From Flintibacter muris (GTDB taxonomy: Bacteria; Bacillota; Clostridia; Oscillospirales; Oscillospiraceae), in the NCBI RefSeq assembly GCF_943192995.1, contig NZ_CALPCP010000009.1, positions 62,001 through 126,000 of the forward strand: 64,000 nucleotides of DNA, given 5' to 3'. The position numbers and the translations under genes are program-made. Shown here piece after piece: positions 8,100-16,868 of this stretch. How positions within the stretch are numbered: the first letter of the stretch is position 1; every line of letters begins with the position of its first letter. Under the pieces are notes generated by a model. It saw only the letters and a program-made list of their open reading frames with translations. It did not search any database and was not told the DNA's origin.

Positions 8100-9005
8100 T
8101 TGAAACCGAAAAAGATATCCAACAGCAACTCCATCCAGCGCGCCACCCGGCTGTGGAGCCCGCTGTTTCTGGGACCTGTGGTCGCCGCCTTTGTAATCGG
8201 CTTTGTCTGGCCCTTCCTCCAGGGCATCTGGCTGTCTATGTGCCAGTTCAAAACCGTCTCCAACGCCCAGTTTATCGGCCTGAGCAACTATGTCAAGGCC
8301 TTTCAGGACGAATCCTTCCTCCATGCCTTTTGGTACACCGCCCTGTTCGCCATTGTGTCCCTGATTTTCATCAATGTGCTGGCCTTTACCGTGGCCTGCG
8401 TTCTGACCCAGGGCATCAAGGGCAGCAATCTATACCGCACGGTGTTCTTCATGCCCAACCTGATCGGCGGCATTGTGCTGGGCTACATCTGGTCCATGAT
8501 CTTTGACGGCATCCTCAGCCGGTGGTCCACCTCTATCCTGATGGACAGCAAGTTCGGCTTCTGGGGTCTGATTATCCTGATGTGCTGGCAGCAGGTCGGC
8601 TATATGATGATTATTTATATCGCCGGACTGCAAAATGTCCCCGGTGAGATGCTGGAGGCCGCCCGCATTGACGGCGCCACCCGCTGGCAGACCCTGTTCA
8701 AAATCACCATCCCCAATGTAATGCCCTCCATCACCATCTGCGTGTTTCTGTCTTTGACCAACGGCTTTAAGCTCTTTGACCAGAATCTGGCCCTTACCGC
8801 CGGCCAGCCCTTCATCATCCAGCCCGGCGGCACCACCATCAAGACCACCGAGATGCTGGCCCTGAACATCTTCAACACCTTTAACGGCACCGGAGCCGCC
8901 TCTCAGGGTATCGCGCAGGCCAAGGCGGTTGTCTTCTTCGTCCTGGTGGCCGGTCTGGGCCTGGCTCAGCTTGCCTACACCCGCAACAAGGAGGTACAGC
9001 AGTAA
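8100..9005 (+). CDS. Sugar ABC transporter permease, MalF/UgpA type
   Basis: A 301-residue inner-membrane permease with about six transmembrane helices, the first near residues 20-45. The cytoplasmic EAA loop that docks the ATPase is seen as EAARIDGATRWQTLFKITIPNV around residues 183-204. It starts at TTG 8100 behind AAGGGAG; no better ATG is available before the first helix. Its stop overlaps the next permease start by 1 bp (TAATG). It forms the membrane channel with the 9005 product. No ATPase gene is in the cluster, so a shared MsmX-like ATPase encoded elsewhere is likely. Confidence 0.88.
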   Translation: MKPKKISNSNSIQRATRLWSPLFLGPVVAAFVIGFVWPFLQGIWLSMCQFKTVSNAQFIGLSNYVKAFQDESFLHAFWYTALFAIVSLIFINVLAFTVACVLTQGIKGSNLYRTVFFMPNLIGGIVLGYIWSMIFDGILSRWSTSILMDSKFGFWGLIILMCWQQVGYMMIIYIAGLQNVPGEMLEAARIDGATRWQTLFKITIPNVMPSITICVFLSLTNGFKLFDQNLALTAGQPFIIQPGGTTIKTTEMLALNIFNTFNGTGAASQGIAQAKAVVFFVLVAGLGLAQLAYTRNKEVQQ

Positions 9006-9862
9006 TGAACAAAAAGAGTCTCTCCTCCGAGCAGCGCCGGAAAAACACGCTGTCCATCATCCTGGGCGTAATCTGCGTGATTTACGTGATCCCTGTGCTG
9101 ATGGTGGTTATCAACTCCTTCAAGCTGAATACCTATGTCAAAACCGATACCTTTGCCCTGCCTACCGGCGAGATGTATGCCGGGTTTGACAACTTTATCA
9201 AGGGCATGACCTTTGGCAACTACCCCTTTATCAAGTCGGTGTGCTACAGCGTGGTTATCACTCTGCTGTCCGCCTTCCTGATTTTGCTGTTTACCTCCAT
9301 GGCCGCGTGGTACATTGCCCGGGTGAACTCCATGTTCTGCAAAATACTGTACTTCCTGTGCGTGTTCTCCATGGTTATCCCCTTCCAGATGGTCATGTTC
9401 ACCCTGTCCAAAACGGCTGACAAGCTGAAGCTGAACACCCCCTGGACTATCCCCATTGTCTACCTGGGCTTTGGCGCGGGTTTGGCCATCTTCATGTTCG
9501 TGGGCTTTGTCAAATCAATCCCCCTGGAGATTGAGGAGGCCGCCGCCATTGATGGCTGCGGACCCCTGCGCACCTACTTCTCTGTGGTACTGCCCATGCT
9601 CAAGCCCACCATGATCTCTGTGGGCATTCTGGAGATCATGTGGGTGTGGAACGACTATCTGCTGCCCTACCTGGTGCTGGACATCAACGAGTACCGCACC
9701 ATTCCCATCCACATCCAGTATCTGAAGGGAAGCTATGGCACTGTGGACCTGGGCGCCACCATGGCCCTGATCCTGCTGTCCATCATCCCGGTGATCGTAT
9801 TCTACCTCACCTGCCAGAAGCACATCATCAAGGGCGTGGCCGCCGGCGCGGTGAAGGGCTGA
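9005..9862 (+). CDS. Sugar ABC transporter permease, MalG/UgpE type
   Basis: A 285-residue second permease subunit with six predicted membrane helices. The EAA loop is EEAAAIDGCGPLRTYFSVVLPML near residues 177-199, followed by the typical MWVWNDYLLPYLVL. It overlaps the preceding permease by 1 bp and is last in the transporter operon. It pairs with the 8100 product and receives substrate from the lipoprotein at 6561. The substrate is inferred to be malto-oligosaccharides from the neighbouring amylolytic enzymes. Confidence 0.88.
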   Translation: MNKKSLSSEQRRKNTLSIILGVICVIYVIPVLMVVINSFKLNTYVKTDTFALPTGEMYAGFDNFIKGMTFGNYPFIKSVCYSVVITLLSAFLILLFTSMAAWYIARVNSMFCKILYFLCVFSMVIPFQMVMFTLSKTADKLKLNTPWTIPIVYLGFGAGLAIFMFVGFVKSIPLEIEEAAAIDGCGPLRTYFSVVLPMLKPTMISVGILEIMWVWNDYLLPYLVLDINEYRTIPIHIQYLKGSYGTVDLGATMALILLSIIPVIVFYLTCQKHIIKGVAAGAVKG

Positions 9863-9883
9863 GGCCCAGGCAATGAGGCACGA

Positions 9884-9990
9884 AATCAATTTTCAGAACA
9901 TTCCGCCGTATTTGCAGGGCGGGACGGCTCGGCCCGCCGCTGGCTGGCAGCTTTTGCGGGCGGCGCGCCCTACAGCGCCAGAATTGATTT
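9884..9990. repeat. Class B palindromic repeat with short inverted flanks
   Basis: The core 9913-9975 runs from TGCAGGGCGGGACGG to GGCGCGCCCTACAG. It is enclosed by a perfect 9-bp inverted pair AAATCAATT (9884-9892) and AATTGATTT (9982-9990). It lies between the permease operon and the LacI-family gene. Confidence 0.65.
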
Positions 9991-10012
9991 CCGGGTTAAT
10001 GGGGTAACCCGG
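9991..10012. promoter_or_regulatory. Palindrome next to the LacI-type gene promoter
   Basis: CCGGGTTA (9991-9998) and TAACCCGG (10005-10012) form a perfect 8-bp inverted repeat ending 1 bp before the -35 box. It may be an autoregulatory operator or simply a hairpin closing the permease transcript. Confidence 0.4.
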
Positions 10013-10013
10013 C

Positions 10014-10042
10014 TTGAATTCCCGTCCCGGGTGTGCTAAAAT
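10014..10042 (+). promoter_or_regulatory. Sigma-A promoter of the LacI-family gene
   Basis: TTGAAT (10014-10019), a 17-nt spacer and TAAAAT (10037-10042). The regulator start codon lies 35 bp downstream of the -10 box. Confidence 0.7.
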
Positions 10043-10076
10043 TACCCCAGCTGCAATAAGAGAGAAGGGATACAAG

Positions 10077-11084
10077 GTGACCATCAAGGATATTGCCCGG
10101 CTGTCCGGATGCGGTGTGGCCACTGTGTCCCGGGTGCTCAACGACCACCCAGACGTCAGCGAGGAGACACGCCGCCGCGTGCTGGCTGTGGTGGAGGAGC
10201 AGGGCTTTCAGCCCAACAACAATGCCAAGCATTTAAAGCAGCAGGCCGCCAGCAGCATTGCCATTGTGGTCAAGGGCACTATGAACATGCTCTTTGCCGA
10301 TTTGGTAGAGAAGATCCAGGCGCGGCTGCGGGACGCGGGGCAGGATGCCGCCGTCTACTACCTGGACGAGGACGCCAACGAGGTGGCCTACGCCCTTCAG
10401 CTCAACCGGGAGCGCCGCCCTCGGGGGATCATCTTTCTGGGCGGCGACCCGGAGCTGTTTCGGGAGGGCTTTTCCCCCATCACCGTTCCCTGCGTGCTGC
10501 TGACCAACACGGCCCGGGAGCTGGGGTTTAAAAACCTGTCCTCCTTTACCACCGACGACGTCCAGGCGGCAGCGGAGGTGGTGCGGCTGCTGGCCGGTCA
10601 GGGGCACCGGAATATCGGGCTGCTGGGCGGAAGCTGGTCCGGCACCCAGATTGGCTACCGCCGCCTTGTCGGATGCCGGGACGCCTGCCAGCGGCTGGGG
10701 CTCCCCTTTGACGAGGACCGCCAGTGCGAGCCCTGCCGCTACTCCATGCCTGAGGCCTACGCGGCCACCAGGGTGCTGCTGGAGCGGTGCCCCGGCCTGA
10801 CCGCCATCTTCGCCATCAGTGATGTGATGGCCATGGGCGCCATCCGGGCCCTCCAGGACATGGGCAAACAGGTGCCCAGGGATATCTCGGTGGTGGGCTA
10901 CGACGGGATTACCGCCGGCCAGTACTTCCTCCCCCGGCTGACCACAGTCAGGCAGGATACCCAACAGCTGGCTGAGCGGGGGGTGGAGGCCCTGCTGCGG
11001 GGGATTGTCCTCAACAGCCACCCCGTACACGAGCTGGTCCCCTTCCAGCTGATTGAGGGGGAGAGCGTGGCTCGGCTTTCCTGA
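10077..11084 (+). CDS. LacI-family transcriptional regulator
   Basis: A 335-residue repressor. Residues 1-50 form the LacI helix-turn-helix and hinge (TIKDIARLSGCGVATVSRVLND), and the remainder a periplasmic-binding-protein-like ligand domain. The GTG at 10077-10079 is chosen because it follows AGAAGGGA and puts the HTH at residue 2, as the family requires; the open frame upstream is promoter DNA. It sits between the transporter and the amylolytic enzymes and has its own promoter. It most likely represses the transporter operon through the 12-bp repeats at 6488-6523, and perhaps malQ. The effector sugar is unknown. Confidence 0.88.
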   Translation: MTIKDIARLSGCGVATVSRVLNDHPDVSEETRRRVLAVVEEQGFQPNNNAKHLKQQAASSIAIVVKGTMNMLFADLVEKIQARLRDAGQDAAVYYLDEDANEVAYALQLNRERRPRGIIFLGGDPELFREGFSPITVPCVLLTNTARELGFKNLSSFTTDDVQAAAEVVRLLAGQGHRNIGLLGGSWSGTQIGYRRLVGCRDACQRLGLPFDEDRQCEPCRYSMPEAYAATRVLLERCPGLTAIFAISDVMAMGAIRALQDMGKQVPRDISVVGYDGITAGQYFLPRLTTVRQDTQQLAERGVEALLRGIVLNSHPVHELVPFQLIEGESVARLS

Positions 11085-11088
11085 ACCC

Positions 11089-11112
11089 AAGGGCCGCCCT
11101 GTGGCGGCCCTT
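11089..11112 (+). terminator. Terminator after the LacI-family gene
   Basis: AAGGGCCGCC pairs with GGCGGCCCTT around a four-base loop, followed by TCT. It lies 4 bp after the stop codon. Confidence 0.7.
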
Positions 11113-11130
11113 TCTAGTCACCACAGTTCA

Positions 11131-11149
11131 AAAGAATCGAGGATTCTTT
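11131..11149. promoter_or_regulatory. Palindrome upstream of malQ
   Basis: AAAGAATC-GAG-GATTCTTT is a perfect 8-bp inverted repeat 43 bp before the malQ start. The size and place suit an operator, but no matching site was seen at the transporter promoter. Confidence 0.4.
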
Positions 11150-11191
11150 CGGTGGCTTTGACTATTTTTGAAACAGAAAAGGAGAACATAT

Positions 11192-12691
11192 GTGAGAAAA
11201 GCGGGAATTTTGATGCCTGTCTCCTCGCTGCCCTCCCCCTATGGGATCGGCACGCTGGGGGCGGAGGCGCGAAAATTCGTGGATTTTTTGGCCGCCGGCG
11301 GCCAGAGCTGCTGGCAGCTGCTCCCCGTGGGCCCCACCAGCTACGGCGACTCCCCCTATCAGTCCTTTTCCTCCTTCGCTGGCAACCCCTACTTGATCGA
11401 CCTGGACACCTTGGCGCAGTGGGGCCTTTTAGAGCCCGGGGAGTATCAAAACCTGGACTGGGGGAGCGACCCGGAGCAGGTGGACTACCGGGCCCTCTAC
11501 CAAAACCGGTTTGACGTTCTGCGCCTGGCCTGTTCCCGGCTGAGCCGGGGGGACAAATTTGAACTGCGCGGCACAATCTGGCCGGAGGACTGGCTGGAGG
11601 ATTATGCCCTGTTCATGGCCCTGAAATACAAGCACGGCGGGGCCTCCTGGCTGGAGTGGCCCGAGGATATCCGCCTGCGCCGGCCTGAGGCAGTGGCGGA
11701 CGCCCGAAAGGAGCTCAGGGAGGAGATTGCCTTTTGGGAGTATGTACAGCGCCTGTTTTTTGCACAGTGGTGGGATCTAAAGGAGTACGCCAACCAAAAG
11801 GGGATCTCCATCATTGGCGATTTGCCCATCTATGTGGCGCTGGACAGCGCCGACGTATGGGCCAACCGCTCCCAGTTCCAGCTGGATGAGAACGGTCTGC
11901 CCACCGAGGTGGCCGGCTGTCCTCCGGACGGCTTTTCCGCCAGCGGCCAGTTGTGGGGCAACCCCCTGTTCAACTGGGAAAAGATGAAGGAGGACGGCTA
12001 CGCCTGGTGGCTGCGGCGCATCTCCTTCCAGTTCCAGCTGTACGACACCCTGCGCATTGACCACTTCCGGGGCTTTGACGAGTACTTTGCCGTCCCCTAC
12101 GGAGATGAGACCGCCCACAACGGCAAGTGGAAGCCGGGCCCAGGCATTGATTTTTTCAAAACTGTAAACAAAACCCTGGGCAAAAAGGACATTATCGCCG
12201 AGGACCTGGGTTTTCTCACTCCCACGGTGAAAAAGCTGCTCAAGGACTCGGGTTACCCCGGCATGAAGGTGCTGGAGCTGGCCTTTGACAGCCGGGACAC
12301 GGACAACGGCTATCTGCCCCACAGCTACCCCGCCCACTGCGTGGTCTACACCGGCACCCACGACAACGACACCATCCAGGGCTGGATGGCCACCGCCCTG
12401 AAGGAGGATGTGGCCTACGCCAAGGCATACCTGCGCCTGTCCAGACGGGAGGGCTACCACTGGGGGATGATGCGCTCGGCCTGGGCCTCCCCCGCCAACC
12501 TGGCCATCATGCAGTTCCAGGACCTGCTGGGCCTGGGCGGCCAGGCCAGGATGAATACCCCCTCCACCCTGGGGAACAACTGGAAGTGGCGGACCCTGCC
12601 CGGCACCTACGACGAAAAGCTCTCCCGCCGCCTGCACCGGGAGATGCGGGTATATCAGCGCCTGCCCAAGCCCTCAAAGACCAAAAAATGA
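11192..12691 (+). CDS. malQ: 4-alpha-glucanotransferase (amylomaltase, GH77)
   Basis: A 499-residue cytoplasmic enzyme that disproportionates malto-oligosaccharides and releases glucose. It opens with RKAGILMPVSSLPSPYGIGTLG, typical of bacterial MalQ. Family motifs in order are SPYQSFSSFAGNPYLIDLD, LRIDHFRGF with the nucleophile Asp near residue 290, IIAEDLG with the acid/base Glu near 336, and YTGTHDNDT with the stabilising Asp near 390. Length is normal for GH77. The GTG start at 11192 follows AAGGAG with 7-nt spacing; the nearby ATG reads ATGTGA and cannot be used. The GH13 gene follows after 16 bp in the same operon. Confidence 0.93.
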   Translation: MRKAGILMPVSSLPSPYGIGTLGAEARKFVDFLAAGGQSCWQLLPVGPTSYGDSPYQSFSSFAGNPYLIDLDTLAQWGLLEPGEYQNLDWGSDPEQVDYRALYQNRFDVLRLACSRLSRGDKFELRGTIWPEDWLEDYALFMALKYKHGGASWLEWPEDIRLRRPEAVADARKELREEIAFWEYVQRLFFAQWWDLKEYANQKGISIIGDLPIYVALDSADVWANRSQFQLDENGLPTEVAGCPPDGFSASGQLWGNPLFNWEKMKEDGYAWWLRRISFQFQLYDTLRIDHFRGFDEYFAVPYGDETAHNGKWKPGPGIDFFKTVNKTLGKKDIIAEDLGFLTPTVKKLLKDSGYPGMKVLELAFDSRDTDNGYLPHSYPAHCVVYTGTHDNDTIQGWMATALKEDVAYAKAYLRLSRREGYHWGMMRSAWASPANLAIMQFQDLLGLGGQARMNTPSTLGNNWKWRTLPGTYDEKLSRRLHREMRVYQRLPKPSKTKK

Positions 12692-12707
12692 GGAGGTAGA
12701 TTCTTCC

Positions 12708-14000
12708 ATGGCAAGAAATACCGCAAAGGCATACCGCAATCAGGTCATGTACTCGGTATATGTCCGCAATCACAGCAAGGAGGGAACCTTTGAAGCCGTC
12801 CGCCGGGACCTGGAGCGGATCAGAGCCCTTGGTGTGGATATCATATGGCTGATGCCAATCCATCCCATTGGGGCCAAGGCCCATAAGGGCACGCTGGGCT
12901 GCCCCTACGCCATCTCCGACTACCGGGCAGTCAACCCAGAGTACGGTGCGCTGGAGGACTTCCGGCGGCTGGTGGAGGATATCCACCGCCTGGGCATGAA
13001 GTGTATCATTGACGTGGTGTATAACCACACCTCCCCCGACTCCTGGCTGGTGAACAATCACCCGGAATGGTTCTATCACAAGGCGGACGGCAGCCTGGGC
13101 AACCATATCGGCGACTGGTCCGACGTGGTGGACCTGGACTACTCCAACCCGGAGCTGTGGGACTATCAGATCGATACCCTGAAATACTGGGCCTCTATAG
13201 TGGACGGCTTCCGGTGTGATGTGGCCCCGCTGGTGCCGCTGGACTTCTGGCTGAGGGCCAGGGCTGAGGTGGAGAAGGTCCGCCCCGGCTGCTTCTGGCT
13301 CAGCGAGTCGGTGGAGCCGGAGTTTATCACCCATGTGCGGGCGGAGGGCCTTTCCGCCCTGTCCGATTCGGAGATATTCCAGGCCTTTGACGCCTGCTAC
13401 GACTACGATATTTATGGGGAATACCGGGATTATCTGGAGGGGAAGCTCCCTCTGGAGGGGTATGCCCGGTGCGTCAGCCGGCAGGAGTTCATCTATCCGG
13501 ATAACTATGTCAAGCTCCGCTTTTTGGAAAACCACGACCAGCTGCGGGCCAGGTTTTTGATTCCGGATGAAACGGCCCTGACAAACTGGACGGCGCTGCT
13601 CTACTTCCAAAAGGGGATGACGATGCTCTACGGCGGACAGGAGGTGAGCTGCGGCCATCTGCCCAGTCTGTTCGACAAGGACCCGGTGGACTGGTCCTCC
13701 GGCCCCGACCGGTCAGAACAGATGCAAAGGCTCTATAAGCTGAAACAAAATCCCCTGCTGACCGACAGCTCCTACCATGTCCGTGCCCTGAACGGGGATA
13801 TCCTGTACGCCGTTCACCAGGGAAAGGAGCGGCAGTTGATTGGCATCTTTGCCCTGAAGGGCGGCCAGGCCCCAGTGGCGGTATCTGCTCCGGACGGGCG
13901 GTATGCCAATCTGGCCGGAGGAGAGGACGTGGAGGTCAAGTTTGGCAGAGTGAGCTGCTGCGGCCTGCCGATCATCTTTGAGGCTCCCCGGCTGGGATAA
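12708..14000 (+). CDS. Alpha-amylase family glycosyl hydrolase (GH13)
   Basis: A 430-residue enzyme lacking a signal peptide, so it should act on imported oligosaccharides in the cytoplasm. The GH13 regions are visible in order: DVVYNH near residue 102, GFRCDVA with the nucleophile Asp near 168, SESVEPE with the general acid Glu near 203, and LENHDQ with the transition-state Asp near 275. A short beta domain closes the protein. It follows malQ by 16 bp behind AGGAGG. It may be a maltodextrin glucosidase or amylase; the subfamily cannot be fixed by eye. Confidence 0.88.
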   Translation: MARNTAKAYRNQVMYSVYVRNHSKEGTFEAVRRDLERIRALGVDIIWLMPIHPIGAKAHKGTLGCPYAISDYRAVNPEYGALEDFRRLVEDIHRLGMKCIIDVVYNHTSPDSWLVNNHPEWFYHKADGSLGNHIGDWSDVVDLDYSNPELWDYQIDTLKYWASIVDGFRCDVAPLVPLDFWLRARAEVEKVRPGCFWLSESVEPEFITHVRAEGLSALSDSEIFQAFDACYDYDIYGEYRDYLEGKLPLEGYARCVSRQEFIYPDNYVKLRFLENHDQLRARFLIPDETALTNWTALLYFQKGMTMLYGGQEVSCGHLPSLFDKDPVDWSSGPDRSEQMQRLYKLKQNPLLTDSSYHVRALNGDILYAVHQGKERQLIGIFALKGGQAPVAVSAPDGRYANLAGGEDVEVKFGRVSCCGLPIIFEAPRLG

Positions 14001-14002
14001 TG

Positions 14003-14037
14003 AAAAACGCTGAGACCTTCCGGCCTCAGCGTTTTTT
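14003..14037. terminator. Terminator of the malQ-GH13 operon
   Basis: AAAAACGCTGAG (14003-14014) pairs with CTCAGCGTTTTTT (14025-14037). The A-run/T-run symmetry lets it also serve the converging gene at 14085. Confidence 0.85.
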
Positions 14038-14084
14038 GTGCCTTCATATGGAAAAGGGTCTGTCCCTTTTGCGAATTTTTTAAT

Positions 14085-14456
14085 TTATTTTTGCTTTTCA
14101 TATTCTTCGCCTGTAGGAAACCGCCAGCCCTCATCCAAGTCAAATATTAAGTCCACATCATCAAATGTTACATTCCATGCAGCATTTGTCAAAAGATGCG
14201 TTATTTCGGTAAGACATTTCAACCAGTAGTTTGCTGCCTCGAATAGTGTTTTGGGGCTGTTCCTTGGGAGTTTTGTAGAGCCGCTGAAAATAATATCATC
14301 CTGCTCTTTTGAATTCTCATATATGCCAAAATCCTCAACTTTTTGCTTAAAAGGATATTCAGAGCAATACTTCTTCGAGATTTCTTTGCTGATGGTTCTC
14401 TCTTGTTCTGTCAAAGGCTCTTTTCTAGTTGCCTCATAATAAATTGCAAATGCCAC
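14085..14456 (-). CDS. Hypothetical protein, AT-rich orphan
   Basis: A 123-residue protein I do not recognise. It starts at GTG 14454-14456 behind a clean TAGGAGGT, so translation is credible. There is no signal peptide or membrane segment. It is acidic and ends with an aromatic/acidic stretch (WNVTFDDVDLIFDLDEGWRFPTGEEYEKQ). Codon use is clearly AT-rich (many AAA, GAA, ATT) against GC-rich neighbours, which suggests transfer. The single-gene setting and small acidic fold resemble orphan immunity or accessory proteins, but that is only a guess. Confidence 0.65.
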   Translation of the reverse strand: MAFAIYYEATRKEPLTEQERTISKEISKKYCSEYPFKQKVEDFGIYENSKEQDDIIFSGSTKLPRNSPKTLFEAANYWLKCLTEITHLLTNAAWNVTFDDVDLIFDLDEGWRFPTGEEYEKQK

Positions 14457-14773
14457 TGTTTGACCTCCTACAATCCCGATTTGCCGCTCTGATTATATCA
14501 CAGCCAATGTTTTATTTCAATCTGCCATAGGTGAATTACCAGTGCCGTTCAATGGGCTTTCATAAAATTGCCGGGATTTTTGTAGCAATCGTCAGAATTG
14601 CTGTCACTTGCAGAGGCGGCCACAAGCCGCCCCTACAGCTATGGTGTCAGCAACTTTGAAGCTTGTTATAGTTGGCAGCACTTTTCTTAAATGGGACATG
14701 AAAGCTCCCACTTCCCTTGGGAGAAAAAGCGTAGTATAATAAGGGCAGAACACGCAAGGAGGAACGGAAGAAT
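14457..14773. other. Intergenic region between divergent genes
   Basis: This 317-bp gap holds a class A half repeat (14611-14638) and the sequence before the MoxR gene. That sequence contains a TATAAT at about 14738-14743 with no convincing -35 box. AT-rich DNA at 14480-14530 likely promotes the orphan gene. I see no further gene. Confidence 0.5.
14611..14638. repeat. Class A half repeat
   Basis: CAGAGGCGGCCACAAGCCGC followed by CCCTACAG matches the right arm of class A copies. The following TATGGTGTCAGCAA matches the flank seen after 6206. No left arm is present, so this copy is degenerate or partial. Confidence 0.55.
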
Positions 14774-15583
14774 ATGAAGGAATTTAAAGGCAGTGAAAAC
14801 TATGTGGCCTCAGAGGAGCTGCTCCGGGCGGCCAATATCGCCATGGTGCTGCAAAAGCCCCTGCTCATCAAAGGCGAGCCGGGCACAGGCAAGACCATGC
14901 TGGCCGAGGCTATTGCTCAGGCATTGAACAAAAAGCTCATCATCTGGAACATCAAATCCACCACCAAGGCCCAGGACGGGCTGTATGTCTACGACGTGGT
15001 CCAGCGGCTGTACGACAGCCAGTTCGGCGGCCAGGGGGTGGACGATATTGAGAAGTACGTCAAGCTGGGCAAGCTGGGGGAGGCCTTTACCAGCGGCGAA
15101 CAGGTGATCCTCCTTATTGACGAGATTGACAAGGCAGACCTGGAGTTTCCCAACGACCTGCTGTGGGAGCTGGACCGGATGGAGTTCCACATCCCCGAGA
15201 CGGGGCGGACTGTCAAGGCCAACCACAGGCCGGTGGTGATTATAACCTCCAACGCGGAAAAGGAGCTGCCTGACGCCTTTCTGCGCCGGTGCGTCTTCCA
15301 CTATATCGAGTTCCCGGACAAGGAGCTGATGGCGGAGATTGTCCGGGTCCACTTTCCGGATATTGACAAACGGCTGCTCACCCAGGTGCTGGAGGCCTTT
15401 TATAAGATCCGCAATCTGCCCCAGATCAAGAAAAAGCCCTCCACCAGCGAGATTGTCGACTGGATACAGGCCCTCCAGCACGGCGGGGTGGACGTAAGCC
15501 GTGTTGTAAAGGAGGTCCCCTACCTGGGGGTACTGCTGAAAAAGAACGAGGATATCGACATGCTGCGGCGGCAGTGGCGGTAA
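14774..15583 (+). CDS. MoxR-family AAA+ ATPase
   Basis: A 269-residue AAA+ ATPase. Walker A is GEPGTGKT (34-41), Walker B LLIDEID with Asp116/Glu117, sensor 1 IITSNAE, and the arginine finger region FLRRCVFHY. MoxR proteins act as chaperones that remodel partner proteins or insert metal cofactors, normally with a VWA-domain partner encoded next door. Here no VWA gene is adjacent: the next gene converges only 7 bp downstream. ATG 14774 follows AAGGAGGAA. The ATPase call is firm; the substrate is unknown. Confidence 0.88.
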   Translation: MKEFKGSENYVASEELLRAANIAMVLQKPLLIKGEPGTGKTMLAEAIAQALNKKLIIWNIKSTTKAQDGLYVYDVVQRLYDSQFGGQGVDDIEKYVKLGKLGEAFTSGEQVILLIDEIDKADLEFPNDLLWELDRMEFHIPETGRTVKANHRPVVIITSNAEKELPDAFLRRCVFHYIEFPDKELMAEIVRVHFPDIDKRLLTQVLEAFYKIRNLPQIKKKPSTSEIVDWIQALQHGGVDVSRVVKEVPYLGVLLKKNEDIDMLRRQWR

Positions 15584-15590
15584 AGGGCGG

Positions 15591-16868
15591 TTATCCCAGC
15601 AGCTTTTCCACAGCGGCCAGCTTGGCGGCGGCGCAGAAGACCTCCATAGCCTGGGCCAGCTCAGCGGGGGCGGGGAAGGAGGGAGCCAGGCGGATGTAGC
15701 TGTCCTCCGGGTCCTTGTGGTAGGGGTGGGTGGCCCCGGCGTCGGTGAGGATTACGCCCGCCTCCTTACACAGGGAGACAATCCGCTTGGCACAGCCAGG
15801 CATGGCCATATAGGTGATAAAATAGCCCCCCTGGGGTTTGACCCAGGAACCCGCCCCGGTGCCGCTCAGCTCCTGCTCCAGGGCCTCCAGCACCGCGTCG
15901 AACTTGGGCCGGAGGATGGCAGCGTGTTTGTCCATCTGAGCCTTGATGCCGGCCACATCCTTAAAATAACGCACATGACGCAGCATGTTCAGCTTATCCC
16001 AGCTGATGGCCTGGGCATTGAGCTGTTTGGCGGTGAAGTCCACATTGGCCTTGGAGGCTCCGAAAAAGGCCACTCCTGCCCCGGGGAAGGAAATTTTAGA
16101 GGTGGAGCCGAACATATACACCATGTCGGCATTGCCCGCCTTTTTACACTCCTCCAAAATGTTAAGGACAGGGGTATCCTCGTAGACGTAGTGGACAGCG
16201 TAGGCGTTGTCCCAGAAGATACGGAAGTCTTTGGCAGCGGGCTTGAGGGCGGCCAGACGGCGCACCGCCTCGTCAGAGTAGGAGCCGCCCAAGGGGTTGG
16301 TGTACTTGGGCACGCACCAGATGCCCTTGACGGTCTCGTCGTCAGAGACCAGCTTTTCCACCAGGTCCATGTCCGGGCCCCACTCGGTGAGGGGGATGTT
16401 AATCATCTCAATGCCCAAAGACTCGCAGATGGTAAAATGCCGGTCGTAGCCGGGAACGGGACACAGGAACTTCACCTTGTCGTATTTACACCAGGGCTTG
16501 CTGCCCCCCGGCACGCCCAGCAGCATAGCCCGGGCCATGCAGTCGTACATAAAGGTGAGGGAGGCGGAGCCCACCACAATGGTCTCCTCGGGGCTGATGC
16601 CCATATAGTCCCCAAAGAGCTTCCGGGCCTCCGGAATGCCCAGCAGCTCCCCGTAGTTGCGGCAGTCCACGCCGCTTTCCGTGACGCAGCTGCTTTGAGA
16701 ATTGAGGGTATCCAGCATGGGAGCGGACAGCTCCAGCTGGTCAGCCCCCGGCTTGCCCCGGGCCATGTTCAGCTTGAGCCCCTTGGCTTGCAGCTGAGAA
16801 TAGGATTTTGTCAAAGTGCCGTACAGGACCTGTAATTCTTCTTTAGACATCTCTTGATAGGATTTCAT
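15591..16868 (-). CDS. PLP-dependent aminotransferase, aspartate aminotransferase-like (Aminotran_MocR type)
   Basis: A 425-residue fold-type I aminotransferase. It resembles the family that includes mycobacterial Rv3722c-type aspartate aminotransferases. Visible motifs are LNMARGKPGADQLELS at the N-terminus, NYGELLGIPEAR, PKYTNPLGGSYSDE, and the PLP-lysine region GSTSKISFPGAG. The C-terminal part has YIRLAPSFP with the substrate-carboxylate Arg. It would interconvert aspartate/2-oxoglutarate with oxaloacetate/glutamate. ATG 16866-16868 follows AAGGAGA. It converges on the MoxR gene with a 7-bp gap and no visible terminator between them. Confidence 0.85.
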   Translation of the reverse strand: MKSYQEMSKEELQVLYGTLTKSYSQLQAKGLKLNMARGKPGADQLELSAPMLDTLNSQSSCVTESGVDCRNYGELLGIPEARKLFGDYMGISPEETIVVGSASLTFMYDCMARAMLLGVPGGSKPWCKYDKVKFLCPVPGYDRHFTICESLGIEMINIPLTEWGPDMDLVEKLVSDDETVKGIWCVPKYTNPLGGSYSDEAVRRLAALKPAAKDFRIFWDNAYAVHYVYEDTPVLNILEECKKAGNADMVYMFGSTSKISFPGAGVAFFGASKANVDFTAKQLNAQAISWDKLNMLRHVRYFKDVAGIKAQMDKHAAILRPKFDAVLEALEQELSGTGAGSWVKPQGGYFITYMAMPGCAKRIVSLCKEAGVILTDAGATHPYHKDPEDSYIRLAPSFPAPAELAQAMEVFCAAAKLAAVEKLLG

